DNA of 64,000 nucleotides from the NCBI RefSeq assembly GCF_028435365.1, contig NZ_JAGTJJ010000001.1, positions 124,001 to 188,000 on the forward strand, in the 5' to 3' direction. The DNA is from Polyangium jinanense (GTDB lineage: Bacteria; Myxococcota; Polyangia; Polyangiales; Polyangiaceae). The position numbers were made by a program, and so were the translations under genes. How positions within the stretch are numbered: position 1 is the first letter of the stretch; each line of letters starts with the position of its first letter. Shown here piece by piece: positions 29,924-40,539 of the stretch. The notes under the pieces were generated by a model that saw only the letters and a list, made by a program, of their open reading frames with translations, made no database searches and was not told the origin of the DNA.

Positions 29924-30967
29924 ATGGTCCTATTGGCTCGCGTGATTATCGATAGGAATCTCCCCCGCGCCGCGGCCCTCCTCCTCGGGGCCGCGTTCGC
30001 GGTGACGCTCGCGGGCAGCGCGTCCGCCGAGGTGCCGCCCGATGTCCGCGCGACCGCGGAAAAACTCTACCAGGACGCGTACGTGCTCGCGCTCGAGGGG
30101 CATCACGCGCGCGCCTGCGAGATGTACGAGGAGAGCGATCGGCTCGATCCGGCGAACGGGACGAAGCTCGAGCTCGCCAGGTGTTACGAGGCGACGGCGC
30201 GGCCCGCGAGCGCGTGGGCGCTCTACGTCGCGGTCGCCGAGGCCGACAAGGCGACCGGGAAAAACCGAGCGCGCGAGGCCGAGGCGCGCGCCCGCGCCGA
30301 CGCCCTCGATGCCGAGCTGCCGAGGCTCGTGCTGATGGTGCCGGCGTCCGTCGCGGACCGGAAGGGCCTCACGATCACGCGCGACGGCGTGGCGGTCGGC
30401 GAGGCGCTCTGGGGCACGCCGATGCCGGTGGACCTCGGAAAACACACGATCCGCGCCATCCGGCCGGACAAACAGGCCTGGGAGAGCGTCGTGAACGTGT
30501 CGAGGAATGGCGAGACGGTGACCGTGCCCATCCCCGCGCCCGCAGCGTGGGCGCCGCGCGTGCGCGAGGTGCCACGTGGACGCGACGAACGGCGAGGGAT
30601 GAGCCCTCCGCCCCCGCTGGTCCTTTCGCTCGGGGGCGTGGCCCTCGCGGGGTTCACGGTCGGCGGCGTGACCGGCGGGCTGGCCTTCGCGAAATGGGAG
30701 GAGGTCAAAGAGATGGCGCCCAGGCAATGCAGCGCGCCCGCGGGTTTGTCCGGGTGCACGCAAGCCGTGGCCGACAAGGGGGCCGAGGCGTCGCGGTTCG
30801 CGGGCGCGTCGACGGCAGGGTTCGTCGTGGGAGGCGCCGCGCTCGCGGCGGGCGCGATCGTCTGGCTCACGAGCGGGTCGGGCAAACGGCCGGCCGCCGG
30901 GCGCATCGAGATCCTGCCGGTCGCAGAGCCGGCGAGCGTGGGCGGCGTCGTGCGAGGAGCGTTCTGA
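29924..30967 (+). CDS. Secreted/membrane TPR protein with PEGA-like domain
   Basis: 347 residues from the ATG at 29924; an ATG at 29900 is an alternative. A signal peptide (LPRAAALLLGAAFAVTLAGS, cleaved near ASA) is followed by TPR-like helices (AEKLYQDAYVLALEGHHARA, MYEESDRLDPANGTKLELAR), then a PEGA-like beta module (GLTITRDGVAVGEALWGTPM; LGKHTIRAIRPDK). The C-terminal part has two hydrophobic helices (VLSLGGVALAGFTVGGVTGG; GFVVGGAALAAGAIVWL). Proteins of this build commonly sit next to Ser/Thr kinases in Polyangiaceae. Function unknown. Its stop overlaps the following ATG by one base. Confidence 0.8.
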   Translation: MVLLARVIIDRNLPRAAALLLGAAFAVTLAGSASAEVPPDVRATAEKLYQDAYVLALEGHHARACEMYEESDRLDPANGTKLELARCYEATARPASAWALYVAVAEADKATGKNRAREAEARARADALDAELPRLVLMVPASVADRKGLTITRDGVAVGEALWGTPMPVDLGKHTIRAIRPDKQAWESVVNVSRNGETVTVPIPAPAAWAPRVREVPRGRDERRGMSPPPPLVLSLGGVALAGFTVGGVTGGLAFAKWEEVKEMAPRQCSAPAGLSGCTQAVADKGAEASRFAGASTAGFVVGGAALAAGAIVWLTSGSGKRPAAGRIEILPVAEPASVGGVVRGAF

Positions 30968-31977
30968 TGGGAGGCGCTGCTCGTCCTTTGGGTCTTCGTG
31001 TCCTCGGGGCGCTTGCCGTCGCGACCACGAGCCTCTCGGCTTGCGGGCTCGTGGTGGGCATCGAGCCCATCGGTGTCACCTCGGGCGCGGGCGGTGGTGG
31101 TGGCGGCGGCACCGGCGGCACCGGCGGCGACGAGGCGGACGGCGGTCCCGGAGGCGCGCCTCCGCAGGGGCTCGGCTGCGACGACGCCATTCCGCTCGTC
31201 TTCGTGGACTGGGGCACGGTGGAGATCGACGCCGAGACGACCGAGGCAAAGGGCACGATCGAGAGTGGCCCGTTCACGGGGTGCACGACGTCGAGCGGCC
31301 CGGAGCACGTCTACGTCTTCGACGCGGAGCAGACCGGATATCTCACGGCGAGCCTGCCGGCCACGGCGACGAGCTTCAACAGCGTTCTCTACGCGCGCCG
31401 GACGAGTTGCTCGAACCCGGACGGCGTCGTGCTTTGCCATGACCAGAGCGCCCTCGGCGGCGAGCTCCTTTCGTTCCCGGTCATGACGGGCGAGCGGATT
31501 TACCTCTTCGTGGACGGCCGGACGTCGGAGGATCGGGGCGCCTACCACCTGACCGTGAGCTTCTTTCCAGGCACGAGCTGCACGGGCCCGGTGCCCGTCG
31601 TGCTCGGCACGCCGATCGGCACCACCGCCATGGTGCTCGGCGTGAACAAGGTCGGCCCCGACAACGACGCGAAATGCGGAGCCTGCGACACGAACGATTG
31701 CGCGGGGCAAGGGCGACAGACGATTTTTTCGATCAAGGCGCCGCTCGCGAAGGAGATCGAGGTGCAGCTCGACGCGACCTTCGACGCCGTGCTCTACGCG
31801 CGCACCGATTGCGAGAACGACATGTCCCAGCTCGCGCAGGACGGGTGCATCGACTCGCCGGAGAAGGGCGACGAGGTCATCCGCATCCCCGGCGGCGTGA
31901 CGCCCACGATCCTGTTCGTCGATACGAACGCGGGGAGCCCCGCGGGCCCCTTCTCGATGCGGCTCATCCTGAAGTGA
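30967..31977 (+). CDS. Gly-rich lipoprotein, beta-sandwich repeats
   Basis: 336 residues. The start overlaps the upstream stop (TGATG). A lipoprotein signal (LAVATTSLSACG) is followed by a Gly linker (SGAGGGGGGGTGGTGG). The rest contains two similar ~120-residue modules: one with DDAIPLVFVDWGTVEIDAET and YLTASLPATATSFNSVLYAR, the other with GPVPVVLGTPIGTTAMVLGV and IEVQLDATFDAVLYARTDCE. The shared FNSVLYAR/FDAVLYAR core and Cys pairs resemble the pre-peptidase C-terminal type beta-sandwiches of extracellular proteins. It is co-transcribed with the TPR protein, and probably with the kinase. Likely exposed outside the inner membrane; binding target unknown. Confidence 0.8.
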   Translation: MGGAARPLGLRVLGALAVATTSLSACGLVVGIEPIGVTSGAGGGGGGGTGGTGGDEADGGPGGAPPQGLGCDDAIPLVFVDWGTVEIDAETTEAKGTIESGPFTGCTTSSGPEHVYVFDAEQTGYLTASLPATATSFNSVLYARRTSCSNPDGVVLCHDQSALGGELLSFPVMTGERIYLFVDGRTSEDRGAYHLTVSFFPGTSCTGPVPVVLGTPIGTTAMVLGVNKVGPDNDAKCGACDTNDCAGQGRQTIFSIKAPLAKEIEVQLDATFDAVLYARTDCENDMSQLAQDGCIDSPEKGDEVIRIPGGVTPTILFVDTNAGSPAGPFSMRLILK

Positions 31978-32063
31978 AGGGATGATCGCGGCGGACGAAC
32001 CCATCCGGCGTCCATCCTTTCGGTTGGTCCCTCCGGACCCCAGGTACGTCGCCGGGGGGAATC

Positions 32064-32951
32064 ATGAAGCAAGCCGCGAAGAAGGATCCCAAAGACCTCG
32101 GGCAGAAACCTCCGTTCCCAGCGCAGGAGCAGGAGCACCCCGGCGCCGAGTCGGGCATGCAGCCTCGAGCGGACCACGGGGAGACGTCGTACCGAGGGCT
32201 CGGACGGCTGAAGGACCGCATCGCCCTGATCACCGGCGCCGACAGCGGCATCGGGCGCGCCGTCGCGATCGCCTACGCGCGCGAGGGCGCAGACGTGGGC
32301 ATCGCGTACCTGAGCGAGCACGAGGACGCGAACGAGACGAAGCGCCTCGTGGAGGAAGCCGGCCAGAAAGCCGCGCTCTTCCCCGGCGATCTCTCGTCCG
32401 ACACGGCATGCAAGAAGCTCGTGGAGGACGCGGTGAAGGCCTTCGGCCGCATCGACATCCTCGTGAACAACGCGGCCGAGCAGGGCAAGGCCGTCGAGAC
32501 ATTCGAGGAGCTCGACGCCGAGCGCGTGGAGCGCACCTTCCGCGTGAACATCCTCGCGATGTTCCACATCGTCCGGCACGCGCTGCCGCACATGAAGCCG
32601 GGCAGCGTCATCATCAACACGGCATCGATCCAGTCCTACCAGCCGAGCCCGGAGATCCTCGATTACGCGGCCACGAAAGGCGCGATCGTCACCTTCAGCA
32701 AGGGCCTCGCGCAGGGGCTGATCGAGCGCGGGATCCGGGTGAACACGGTGGCGCCAGGGCCGGTGTGGACGCCGCTCGTCGTGCAGTCGTTCCCGGCGAA
32801 CAAGAACGCGCGCTTCGGGGAAAACAGCCCCATGGAGCGGCCCGCGCAGCCAGCAGAGCTCGCGCCAGCGTACGTGTTCCTCGCGTCGAACGAGTCGAGC
32901 TACGTGAACGGCGAGGTGCTCGGCGTCACGGGCGGTAAGCCCCTCGGCTGA
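32064..32951 (+). CDS. Short-chain dehydrogenase/reductase (YghA-like)
   Basis: 295 residues. The first ~45 residues are a polar extension (PPFPAQEQEHPGAESGMQPR) found in the YghA/glucose dehydrogenase-like SDR subgroup of stress proteins. The Rossmann motif is TGADSGIGRAVAIA, the NNAA motif NNAAEQGK, catalytic Ser in INTASIQSYQ, and the YxxxK pair in DYAATKGA. The C-terminus ends VNGEVLGVTGGKPLG. All catalytic residues are present, so an NAD(P)-dependent oxidoreductase is expected; the substrate is unknown. It starts behind a GGGGGGAA ribosome-binding stretch. Repeat element A begins 8 bp after its stop. Confidence 0.93.
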   Translation: MKQAAKKDPKDLGQKPPFPAQEQEHPGAESGMQPRADHGETSYRGLGRLKDRIALITGADSGIGRAVAIAYAREGADVGIAYLSEHEDANETKRLVEEAGQKAALFPGDLSSDTACKKLVEDAVKAFGRIDILVNNAAEQGKAVETFEELDAERVERTFRVNILAMFHIVRHALPHMKPGSVIINTASIQSYQPSPEILDYAATKGAIVTFSKGLAQGLIERGIRVNTVAPGPVWTPLVVQSFPANKNARFGENSPMERPAQPAELAPAYVFLASNESSYVNGEVLGVTGGKPLG

Positions 32952-32958
32952 GGAGGGG

Positions 32959-33280
32959 GGCCGCTGCGCTGGGGCGTTGCCCCAGGCCCCACCCGGGGCT
33001 GTCCGCCCCGGGACCCGGACCAGCGCAAGCGCTGGACCCTTGGTCGATGAACTGCGCGATGCGCAGTTCATCGAACAGGCCGAGGCAAGACCAGCCACGA
33101 CCCTGCCGACCAAGACAGCAGCGCTGACCTTTCGACTGGCAACGCTGTCCCTGTCCCACCGGCTCGTGGAAGAACTGCGCATCGCGCAGTTCTTCCAACC
33201 CGAGTCCAGGGCTTGCCCTGGTTCGGGTCGAGGGGCGAACAGCCCCCGCGGGGTCCGGGGCAGAGCCCCGGCGCGGCGCC
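32959..33280 (+). repeat. Composite hairpin repeat, copy A (left flank of the 33-38 kb cassette)
   Basis: This ~320-bp noncoding stretch is the inverted counterpart of 38168-38486. It is built of two related half-elements facing each other. Each half has GC-rich hairpins of the GGGGC-NNN-GCCCC type, a small stem (CCAGCGCAAGCGCTGG or CCAGGGCTTGCCCTGG), and a perfect 14-bp palindromic stem with a 3-nt loop. The stems are 33044-33074 (loop GAT) and 33167-33197 (loop ATC). The ~90 bp between the halves is more variable but still alignable to copy B. No ORF was recognised. It fills the gap between the dehydrogenase and the next gene. Confidence 0.85.
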
Positions 33281-33326
33281 CCTGCCCTTTGGCCCAGCGG
33301 CTGCCCTTCCGCTACCCTGCCGGGCG

Positions 33327-35642
33327 ATGCCCTGGCATACCCGCTCGCTCTGGATCGCGGCTCTCGCCGTGGCGTATGCCGCGGTTGCGGGGCTCTGGGC
33401 GACGGGCGGGGATGCGAGCACGTGGTTTGCGCTGCTCTTGCCGCTCGCGTGTGTGGTCGGCTGGAGGCTGACTGCGGAGGACGTGCGCGGCGACGATACG
33501 CTCGATCCGGGCGCGCGCTCGGCTGCGCGGCTCACGATCGCTGGCGCTGCGCTCTTCACTGCGTCGCGATGCGGGGCGAGCGCGCCGGGCTTCGTCGCAG
33601 GCGAGAACCTCGGCGTCGCGCTGGCAGCGATGGGCTCCTTGTGGGCCATTGCGCGGATCAAACCTCTTGGTGGGCTCGCGGAGCCGAGTCCCTCGGCGCG
33701 TAGGCTCGACGCTGCTGCGTTTGCCGCGTTCTTCTGGGTGGTCGCGGCGGCGCTGCCCGGCGCGGCTGCGATGCTGCCCGAGCGCACCGAGGGGCTCGAT
33801 CCGCTGCTCATCGACTATGCGACCGTGGCTGCGTCGATCGGCTCGCTCGGCGTCCAGCTCTTCGCGGCGGCGCGGCTTGCGGCCACGCGGCGCGCTGAGA
33901 TCGGCGTGGCGGAGCGGGCGCAGGCGGCGCTCTGGCTCGGCTCGATCGCGCTCGCCGTGGGGATCCTCGCGGCCGCGGCGCAGGTCCTCCCGCCTGAGCG
34001 GGTCTTGCCGATCGCGGTGGTGCTTGCGTCGGTCGGCGCGGCGTTTGCGGCGGCGAGCCGTGAGCCCGAGACGGTCCTCTCGGTCCTTCGGCTCACGCTG
34101 GCGACGACGGGCCTCGTCGCGCCGATCGCGCTTGGCGCGGTCTATGCGGCGCACGTGCGGCCGGCCGTGGCGGGGCCGATCGCGTTCGGGGCGGCGGGGG
34201 CGGCTGCGATTGCGGCGCTCGTCGCGCAGAGGCTCGCGCATCGGGCGGGGCCCGGGAGCGGGCGGCTCTTGCCGGCGCTGCAGGCTGCGACGCGGGCGGC
34301 GATGACGCCTGATCCGGAAGATGCGCTCCGATCGGCGCTCTTCGAGCTGCGCGGCGCGCTCGGGCAAGACGGCGATCCGCCGGCCCTCTACCGGTTCTTC
34401 CCGGCCGAACAGGTCAGCGTCGATCGCGCTGGCTTCCTTCACACGAAAAAGGCCGAGATGCCGCCGCGGCTCGTCTCGCTCGCGGACGCGGAGCCCGAGC
34501 GGATCCTGCGGATCGAGGTGATGCATGCGGTGTCGGTGCGGAAGCCCGAGGTGCGTCCGCTCATCGCGTGGATGGAGGACAACCACCTCTCGGCCGTGAG
34601 CGTGGTCCGCGACGTGGATGGCCCGATCGGGGCGCTCACGGTGCCCGCGGGGGCGCGGGTCGCGCCCAAGGCGCTCTCGGACGTGCGGGCTCTGCGGCAG
34701 CTCTCGGATCGGCTGGCCGCGGTGCTCGGCGTGTCGTCGATGCTGTCGCGCTCCCGCGAGCGTGAGCTCGTCGCGCGGGGCGACCTCGAAACGCGCGAAG
34801 CGGAGCGCGCGCGCCTCGCGACGGAGCTCGGGCGCATCGAGGGCCAGTTCGAGGCCGTGGCGAAGAGCTTCGAGCAGCGGGCGCGGGTCGCGCTTTACAG
34901 CCCCGCGGCGCAGGCGGCGGTGCAGCGGCTGGAGCAGCTCGCGGGCGTGGACGTGCCGGTCACGCTCTTGACGTCGCCTGGGATCGACGCGGTCGCGTGG
35001 GCGGCGCTCGTGCACCTTGCGTCGGCGCGCAAGAAGGGCGTCATGGTGATCGTGGACGGGACGAACCCGGCGGAGCACGACACGGCGAAGTGGCAGGATC
35101 GGGTCGCGTCGCCGCTCGCGCTTGCCGCGGGTGGGACACTCGTCTTGCTCGACGCGCACGTGCTGCCGGAGCTCGTGCAGATGCGGATCGCGTCGGGTTT
35201 GCCCGCGGACGTGGGGCTCGTGGTGGCGCTGCCGGGCACGGTGGACTCGCTGGCGGCGAGCGGGAAGCTCTCGGAGGCGCTGGCGGATCGGCTCGGGGAT
35301 CGGTCCGTGGCGCTGCCGGCGCTCTCGTCGCGCGGGGAGGATCTCTCGCTCCTCGTGCTGGAGACGCTCACGCGCATCGGAAAGCGGCTGCGGCAGGCGC
35401 CGCTCGGGATCGATCCGCGCGCGCTGGCGGCGCTCGTGGACTACGATTTCCCGGGCAACGACGCGGAGCTCGAAGGGATCCTCTTCCGGGCCGCGCTCGT
35501 GACGCCGCCGGAGGCACGCGCGGTGACGGTGCGTGAGCTCGAAACCGCGGGGTTCTCACCGCCGCCAGGGAGCGAGCGCAGGGCGCGCGGGACAGGGCCT
35601 TTGCCGCAGCCGCGCAGGAAGCGGTCGTCGAAGACGACGTAG
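33327..35642 (+). CDS. Polytopic membrane protein with GAF-like and degenerate sigma-54 activator-like AAA domain
   Basis: 771 residues from the ATG at 33327. Residues ~1-345 hold eight or nine hydrophobic helices (LWIAALAVAYAAVAGLWATG onward), residues ~360-480 a GAF-like domain, then a coiled coil (~490-530). The C-terminal ~220 residues follow the layout of a bacterial enhancer-binding AAA+ domain: YSPAAQAAVQRLEQLAGVDV, AAGGTLVLLDAHVLPELVQM, and YDFPGNDAELEGILFRAAL, which copies the Y-x-W-P-G-N-V-R-E-L-E signature. Where a Walker A should be there is TSPGIDAVAW, the Walker B D-E is D-A, and no GAFTGA loop is seen. It is therefore probably a non-hydrolysing relative. A DNA-binding helix-turn-helix is not evident. 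Confidence 0.78.
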   Translation: MPWHTRSLWIAALAVAYAAVAGLWATGGDASTWFALLLPLACVVGWRLTAEDVRGDDTLDPGARSAARLTIAGAALFTASRCGASAPGFVAGENLGVALAAMGSLWAIARIKPLGGLAEPSPSARRLDAAAFAAFFWVVAAALPGAAAMLPERTEGLDPLLIDYATVAASIGSLGVQLFAAARLAATRRAEIGVAERAQAALWLGSIALAVGILAAAAQVLPPERVLPIAVVLASVGAAFAAASREPETVLSVLRLTLATTGLVAPIALGAVYAAHVRPAVAGPIAFGAAGAAAIAALVAQRLAHRAGPGSGRLLPALQAATRAAMTPDPEDALRSALFELRGALGQDGDPPALYRFFPAEQVSVDRAGFLHTKKAEMPPRLVSLADAEPERILRIEVMHAVSVRKPEVRPLIAWMEDNHLSAVSVVRDVDGPIGALTVPAGARVAPKALSDVRALRQLSDRLAAVLGVSSMLSRSRERELVARGDLETREAERARLATELGRIEGQFEAVAKSFEQRARVALYSPAAQAAVQRLEQLAGVDVPVTLLTSPGIDAVAWAALVHLASARKKGVMVIVDGTNPAEHDTAKWQDRVASPLALAAGGTLVLLDAHVLPELVQMRIASGLPADVGLVVALPGTVDSLAASGKLSEALADRLGDRSVALPALSSRGEDLSLLVLETLTRIGKRLRQAPLGIDPRALAALVDYDFPGNDAELEGILFRAALVTPPEARAVTVRELETAGFSPPPGSERRARGTGPLPQPRRKRSSKTT

Positions 35643-35694
35643 CGAGGCGTCTGCTCGATCTCGTGGGTGATCCGAGACGCCTGCGGGGTCCCTG

Positions 35695-35726
35695 GACAAA
35701 CCCGGCGGCGTCTCTTGACAAACCCG
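35695..35726 (+). promoter_or_regulatory. Direct repeat GACAAACCCG upstream of the UvrA-like gene
   Basis: GACAAACCCG occurs at 35695-35704 and 35717-35726, 22 bp apart (about two helical turns), ending 26 bp before the start codon. The second copy overlaps a possible -35 box, so a regulator bound there could control the gene. Confidence 0.4.
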
Positions 35727-35743
35727 TTGGTGCTCGATGACAT
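35715..35743 (+). promoter_or_regulatory. Possible sigma-70-type promoter of the UvrA-like gene
   Basis: TTGACA (35715-35720) is a perfect -35 consensus, followed after 17 bp by TGACAT (35738-35743), a weak -10 match. It would give a very short leader before the ATG at 35753, where no clear Shine-Dalgarno sequence is seen. Confidence 0.3.
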
Positions 35744-35752
35744 GAGCCCAAC

Positions 35753-38140
<2,388 letters not shown>

Positions 38141-38167
38141 GCAAGTCCGCGTTTCCCGCGATTGCAA

Positions 38168-38486
38168 GCCGCCGCGCCGGGGCGCTGCCCCGGACCCCGC
38201 GGGGGCTGTTCGCCCCTCGACCCGAACCAGGGCAAGCCCTGGACTCGGGTTGGAAGAACTGCGCGATGCGCAGTTCTTCCACGAGCCGGTGGCAAGACCA
38301 CAGGCAGCGTTGCCAGTTGAAATGGCAGCGCGGCGGTCTCGGTTGACAGGGGTCGTTCCTCGGCCTGTTCGATGAACTGCGCATCGCGCAGTTCATCGAC
38401 CCTGGGTCCAGCGCTTGCGCTGGTCCGGGTCCAGGGGCGGATAGCCCCGGTGGGGCCTGGGGCGAAGCCCCAGCGCGGCGGCTCCC
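38168..38486 (-). repeat. Composite hairpin repeat, copy B (right flank of the 33-38 kb cassette)
   Basis: This is the inverted copy of element A and fills the gap between the UvrA-like gene and the histidine kinase gene. It carries palindromic stems at 38251-38281 (loop GAT) and 38369-38399 (loop ATC), flanked by the same CCAGGGCAAGCCCTGG and CCAGCGCTTGCGCTGG stems and GGGGC/GCCCC hairpins. The TCGATGAAC-type half faces outward and the TGGAAGAAC-type half faces the genes on both flanks. The innermost variable part shares CGAACAGGCCGAGG and ACTGGCAACGCTG with copy A when reversed. It ends 8 bp from the kinase stop, so it may also terminate transcripts. Confidence 0.85.
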
Positions 38487-38493
38487 GATGCGA

Positions 38494-39960
38494 TCACCCG
38501 GCGCGCGCGACGCGTGGAGCATGCGCGCCGTGCCCGCTGGCCTTCGGCAGGCGGAACCAGAACCGGCTCCCGCGGCCGAGGACGCTGTCGACGCCCACGG
38601 TGCCGCCGTGGGCCTCCACCACCTCGCGCACGATCATGAGCCCGAGGCCCGTGCCTGCCATGCCGGAGTTTGCCCGCCTGTAACGCTGGAACAGCTTTGA
38701 GATCTCGTTCGATGGGATGCCGCTGCCGGTGTCTTCCACGGCTGCTTCGACGTACGTATCCGTCTCTTCGAGCGTGGCTGTGATCGTGCCGCCGCGCGGG
38801 GTGAATTTGATGGCATTCGAGAGCAGGTTGGCGACGACCTGCCCGAGGCGCCGGCGATCGGCCAGCACTGCGGGCCTTTGCGCGCGGTGCATCTCGAAGG
38901 AGAGCTCGCCCGAGACGAGCAGCGGGCGCAGAACGTCGGCCACGGTGTCGACGAGCGACACGAGATCGACCTCTTCCTTGACGAGCTTGACGTGCCCGCC
39001 CTCGAGGCTTGCGAGGTCGAGGAAGTCGTTGATCATTCCCACGAGCGCGCGGATCGAGCCCTGCATCTTGTGCAGATCGACCACGGTCTCGCGCGGGAGG
39101 GGCCCGTGTTTGCCCATCAGGATGAGCTCGGAGCGCATCAGCATCGCGCTGAGTGGCGAGCGCAGGTCGTGCGCGATGATCGAATAAAAATCCAGCCGCC
39201 GCACCTCGGCCATCCGCCGGGTGGTCACGTTGCGCAGTGCGAGGATGGTCGAGCCTCCGCCGAGGTCGACGGGAAACACGCGGACCGTCGGCGCGTACAC
39301 TTCGCCATCGATCGTGATGTCCGGCAGCGCGAATGCCTCCTCGCTCGTGGCGGCCGCGAAAAGCTCGGCGGAGAGCTCTGGCAAGAGATCGCAGATCGAC
39401 TGGCCGACGAGCATCGAAGGCGACCAGCGATGGAGTGCCTTTTGCGCCTCCGGGTTCGCATACGTGATGCGCTGCTCTTCCCCCAGGACCAAAAGAGCGT
39501 CCGGAACGTTTGCCAATACCTGGCGCACCGTCGCCTCTGCCTTCTCGGCGCGCTCGAGCAACGTTATCGAGCGCACGAGCGCGTCCACCCGTGCCTCGAG
39601 TTCGCTCGTCGCATACGGCTTCGATAAGTAATCGTTGGCGCCGGCCGATAGCCCCTCGACCACCTGCTCGGTTTGCTGCCGGGCGGTGAGCAGCAGAATG
39701 CCCATGCGGGCGTGCGTACTGATCGCACGAACGAATCGACAAACTTCGATACCGGAAACACCTGGCATCACCCAATCGAGCACGAGCACGTCAGGCCGTG
39801 CCTGATGGCTCCCCAGCGCTTCCAGGACGGCCGTGCCGTCGGGAAAAACCTGAACGTCGTAATGATTTGCCAGGGCGCGGCGAGCGCGCTCGGCGTCGAG
39901 TGCGGAGTCATCGACGATCCAGACGATCCGCCTCTGGGGAACGCGGCTTGCAGCAGGCAT
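38494..39960 (-). CDS. Response regulator-PAS-histidine kinase
   Basis: 488 residues. An N-terminal receiver (~11-130) has the acidic pair DD at 17-18, phospho-acceptor D62 in VLVLDWVMPG, and K in YLSKPYAT. A short coiled coil leads to a PAS domain (~150-255, VLANVPDALLVLGEEQRIT). The transmitter has the HisKA phospho-His in FYSIIAHDLRSPLSAM, the N box in VVANLLSNAIKFTPRGG, G1 in VEDTGSGIPS and G2 in GTGLGLMIVREVVEAHGG. No membrane segment, so it is cytoplasmic. It is divergent from the cheY-cheA operon with ~190 bp between them, and probably feeds into or receives from it. Confidence 0.92.
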   Translation of the reverse strand: MPAASRVPQRRIVWIVDDSALDAERARRALANHYDVQVFPDGTAVLEALGSHQARPDVLVLDWVMPGVSGIEVCRFVRAISTHARMGILLLTARQQTEQVVEGLSAGANDYLSKPYATSELEARVDALVRSITLLERAEKAEATVRQVLANVPDALLVLGEEQRITYANPEAQKALHRWSPSMLVGQSICDLLPELSAELFAAATSEEAFALPDITIDGEVYAPTVRVFPVDLGGGSTILALRNVTTRRMAEVRRLDFYSIIAHDLRSPLSAMLMRSELILMGKHGPLPRETVVDLHKMQGSIRALVGMINDFLDLASLEGGHVKLVKEEVDLVSLVDTVADVLRPLLVSGELSFEMHRAQRPAVLADRRRLGQVVANLLSNAIKFTPRGGTITATLEETDTYVEAAVEDTGSGIPSNEISKLFQRYRRANSGMAGTGLGLMIVREVVEAHGGTVGVDSVLGRGSRFWFRLPKASGHGAHAPRVARAG

Positions 39961-40062
39961 GGTGATACAGCTTCGCTACACTGCGGCCGCCCCCCTGTCA
40001 ATGTGCCGAGGCCGGATCCTGGCTTCTGGCGAACGCACGCACGCTGCAATGCGTCGCTATCA

Positions 40063-40074
40063 TTGGACATCCAA
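40063..40074. promoter_or_regulatory. Short palindrome in the divergent kinase/che promoter region
   Basis: TTGGACATCCAA is a perfect 12-bp inverted repeat (TTGGA-CA-TCCAA apart from the central CA), the only clear symmetry in the ~190 bp between the divergent kinase and che genes. It could be an operator for either promoter. No standard -35/-10 pair was recognised. Confidence 0.3.
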
Positions 40075-40149
40075 AGATCACGCTCATTCTACGTGGGCGT
40101 GCTTGACGGGCTCGGGGAAGGGGGTTAATGGACGGACTTCGGGGGTCGC

Positions 40150-40539
40150 GTGACGGAAATACTTGTCGTAGACGACAGCAAAGTGATGCGTGAAATGATC
40201 GTCGCCTGCCTGCGCGCGGTCGAGGACTTCACTTTCACCCACGCCGCGAGTGGTCTCGAGGCCATCGAAAAGCTGGCGCTCAAGAGCTTCGATCTCGTCG
40301 TGCTCGACCTCAACATGCCCGACATCGGCGGTTTCGAGGTCATCGAGTTTGTCCGTGGCCAGGACAAACTAAAACGCCTGCCCATCCTCGTCGTGACCAC
40401 CCGAGGCGACGAGGGATCCCGCTCGCGCGCCCTCGGCGCGGGCGCTTCGCAGTTCATGACGAAGCCTTTCACACCCGATGCAATCCTGGCGAACGTGCAA
40501 TCCGTGCTCCGCCAGGATGCGGCGGGATTCCATGAGTAG
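40150..40539 (+). CDS. Stand-alone response regulator (CheY-like)
   Basis: 129 residues from a GTG at 40150. A single receiver domain: acidic pair D8-D9 (ILVVDDSKVM), phospho-acceptor D53 (DLVVLDLNMPDIGG), Thr in LVVTTRG, and the conserved Lys in FMTKPFTP. There is no output domain, so it likely signals by protein contact like CheY. It is the first gene of the rightward chemosensory operon and overlaps cheA by 8 bp (ATGAGTAG), implying coupled translation and a defined CheA:CheY ratio. Phosphorylation by the adjacent CheA is expected. The motility apparatus or other target is unknown. Confidence 0.92.
   Translation: MTEILVVDDSKVMREMIVACLRAVEDFTFTHAASGLEAIEKLALKSFDLVVLDLNMPDIGGFEVIEFVRGQDKLKRLPILVVTTRGDEGSRSRALGAGASQFMTKPFTPDAILANVQSVLRQDAAGFHE

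Noticed and set aside
39961..40149. Sigma-54 promoter for the che operon
   Set aside because: No TGGCAC-N5-TTGC-type element with correct spacing was found in the divergent region.
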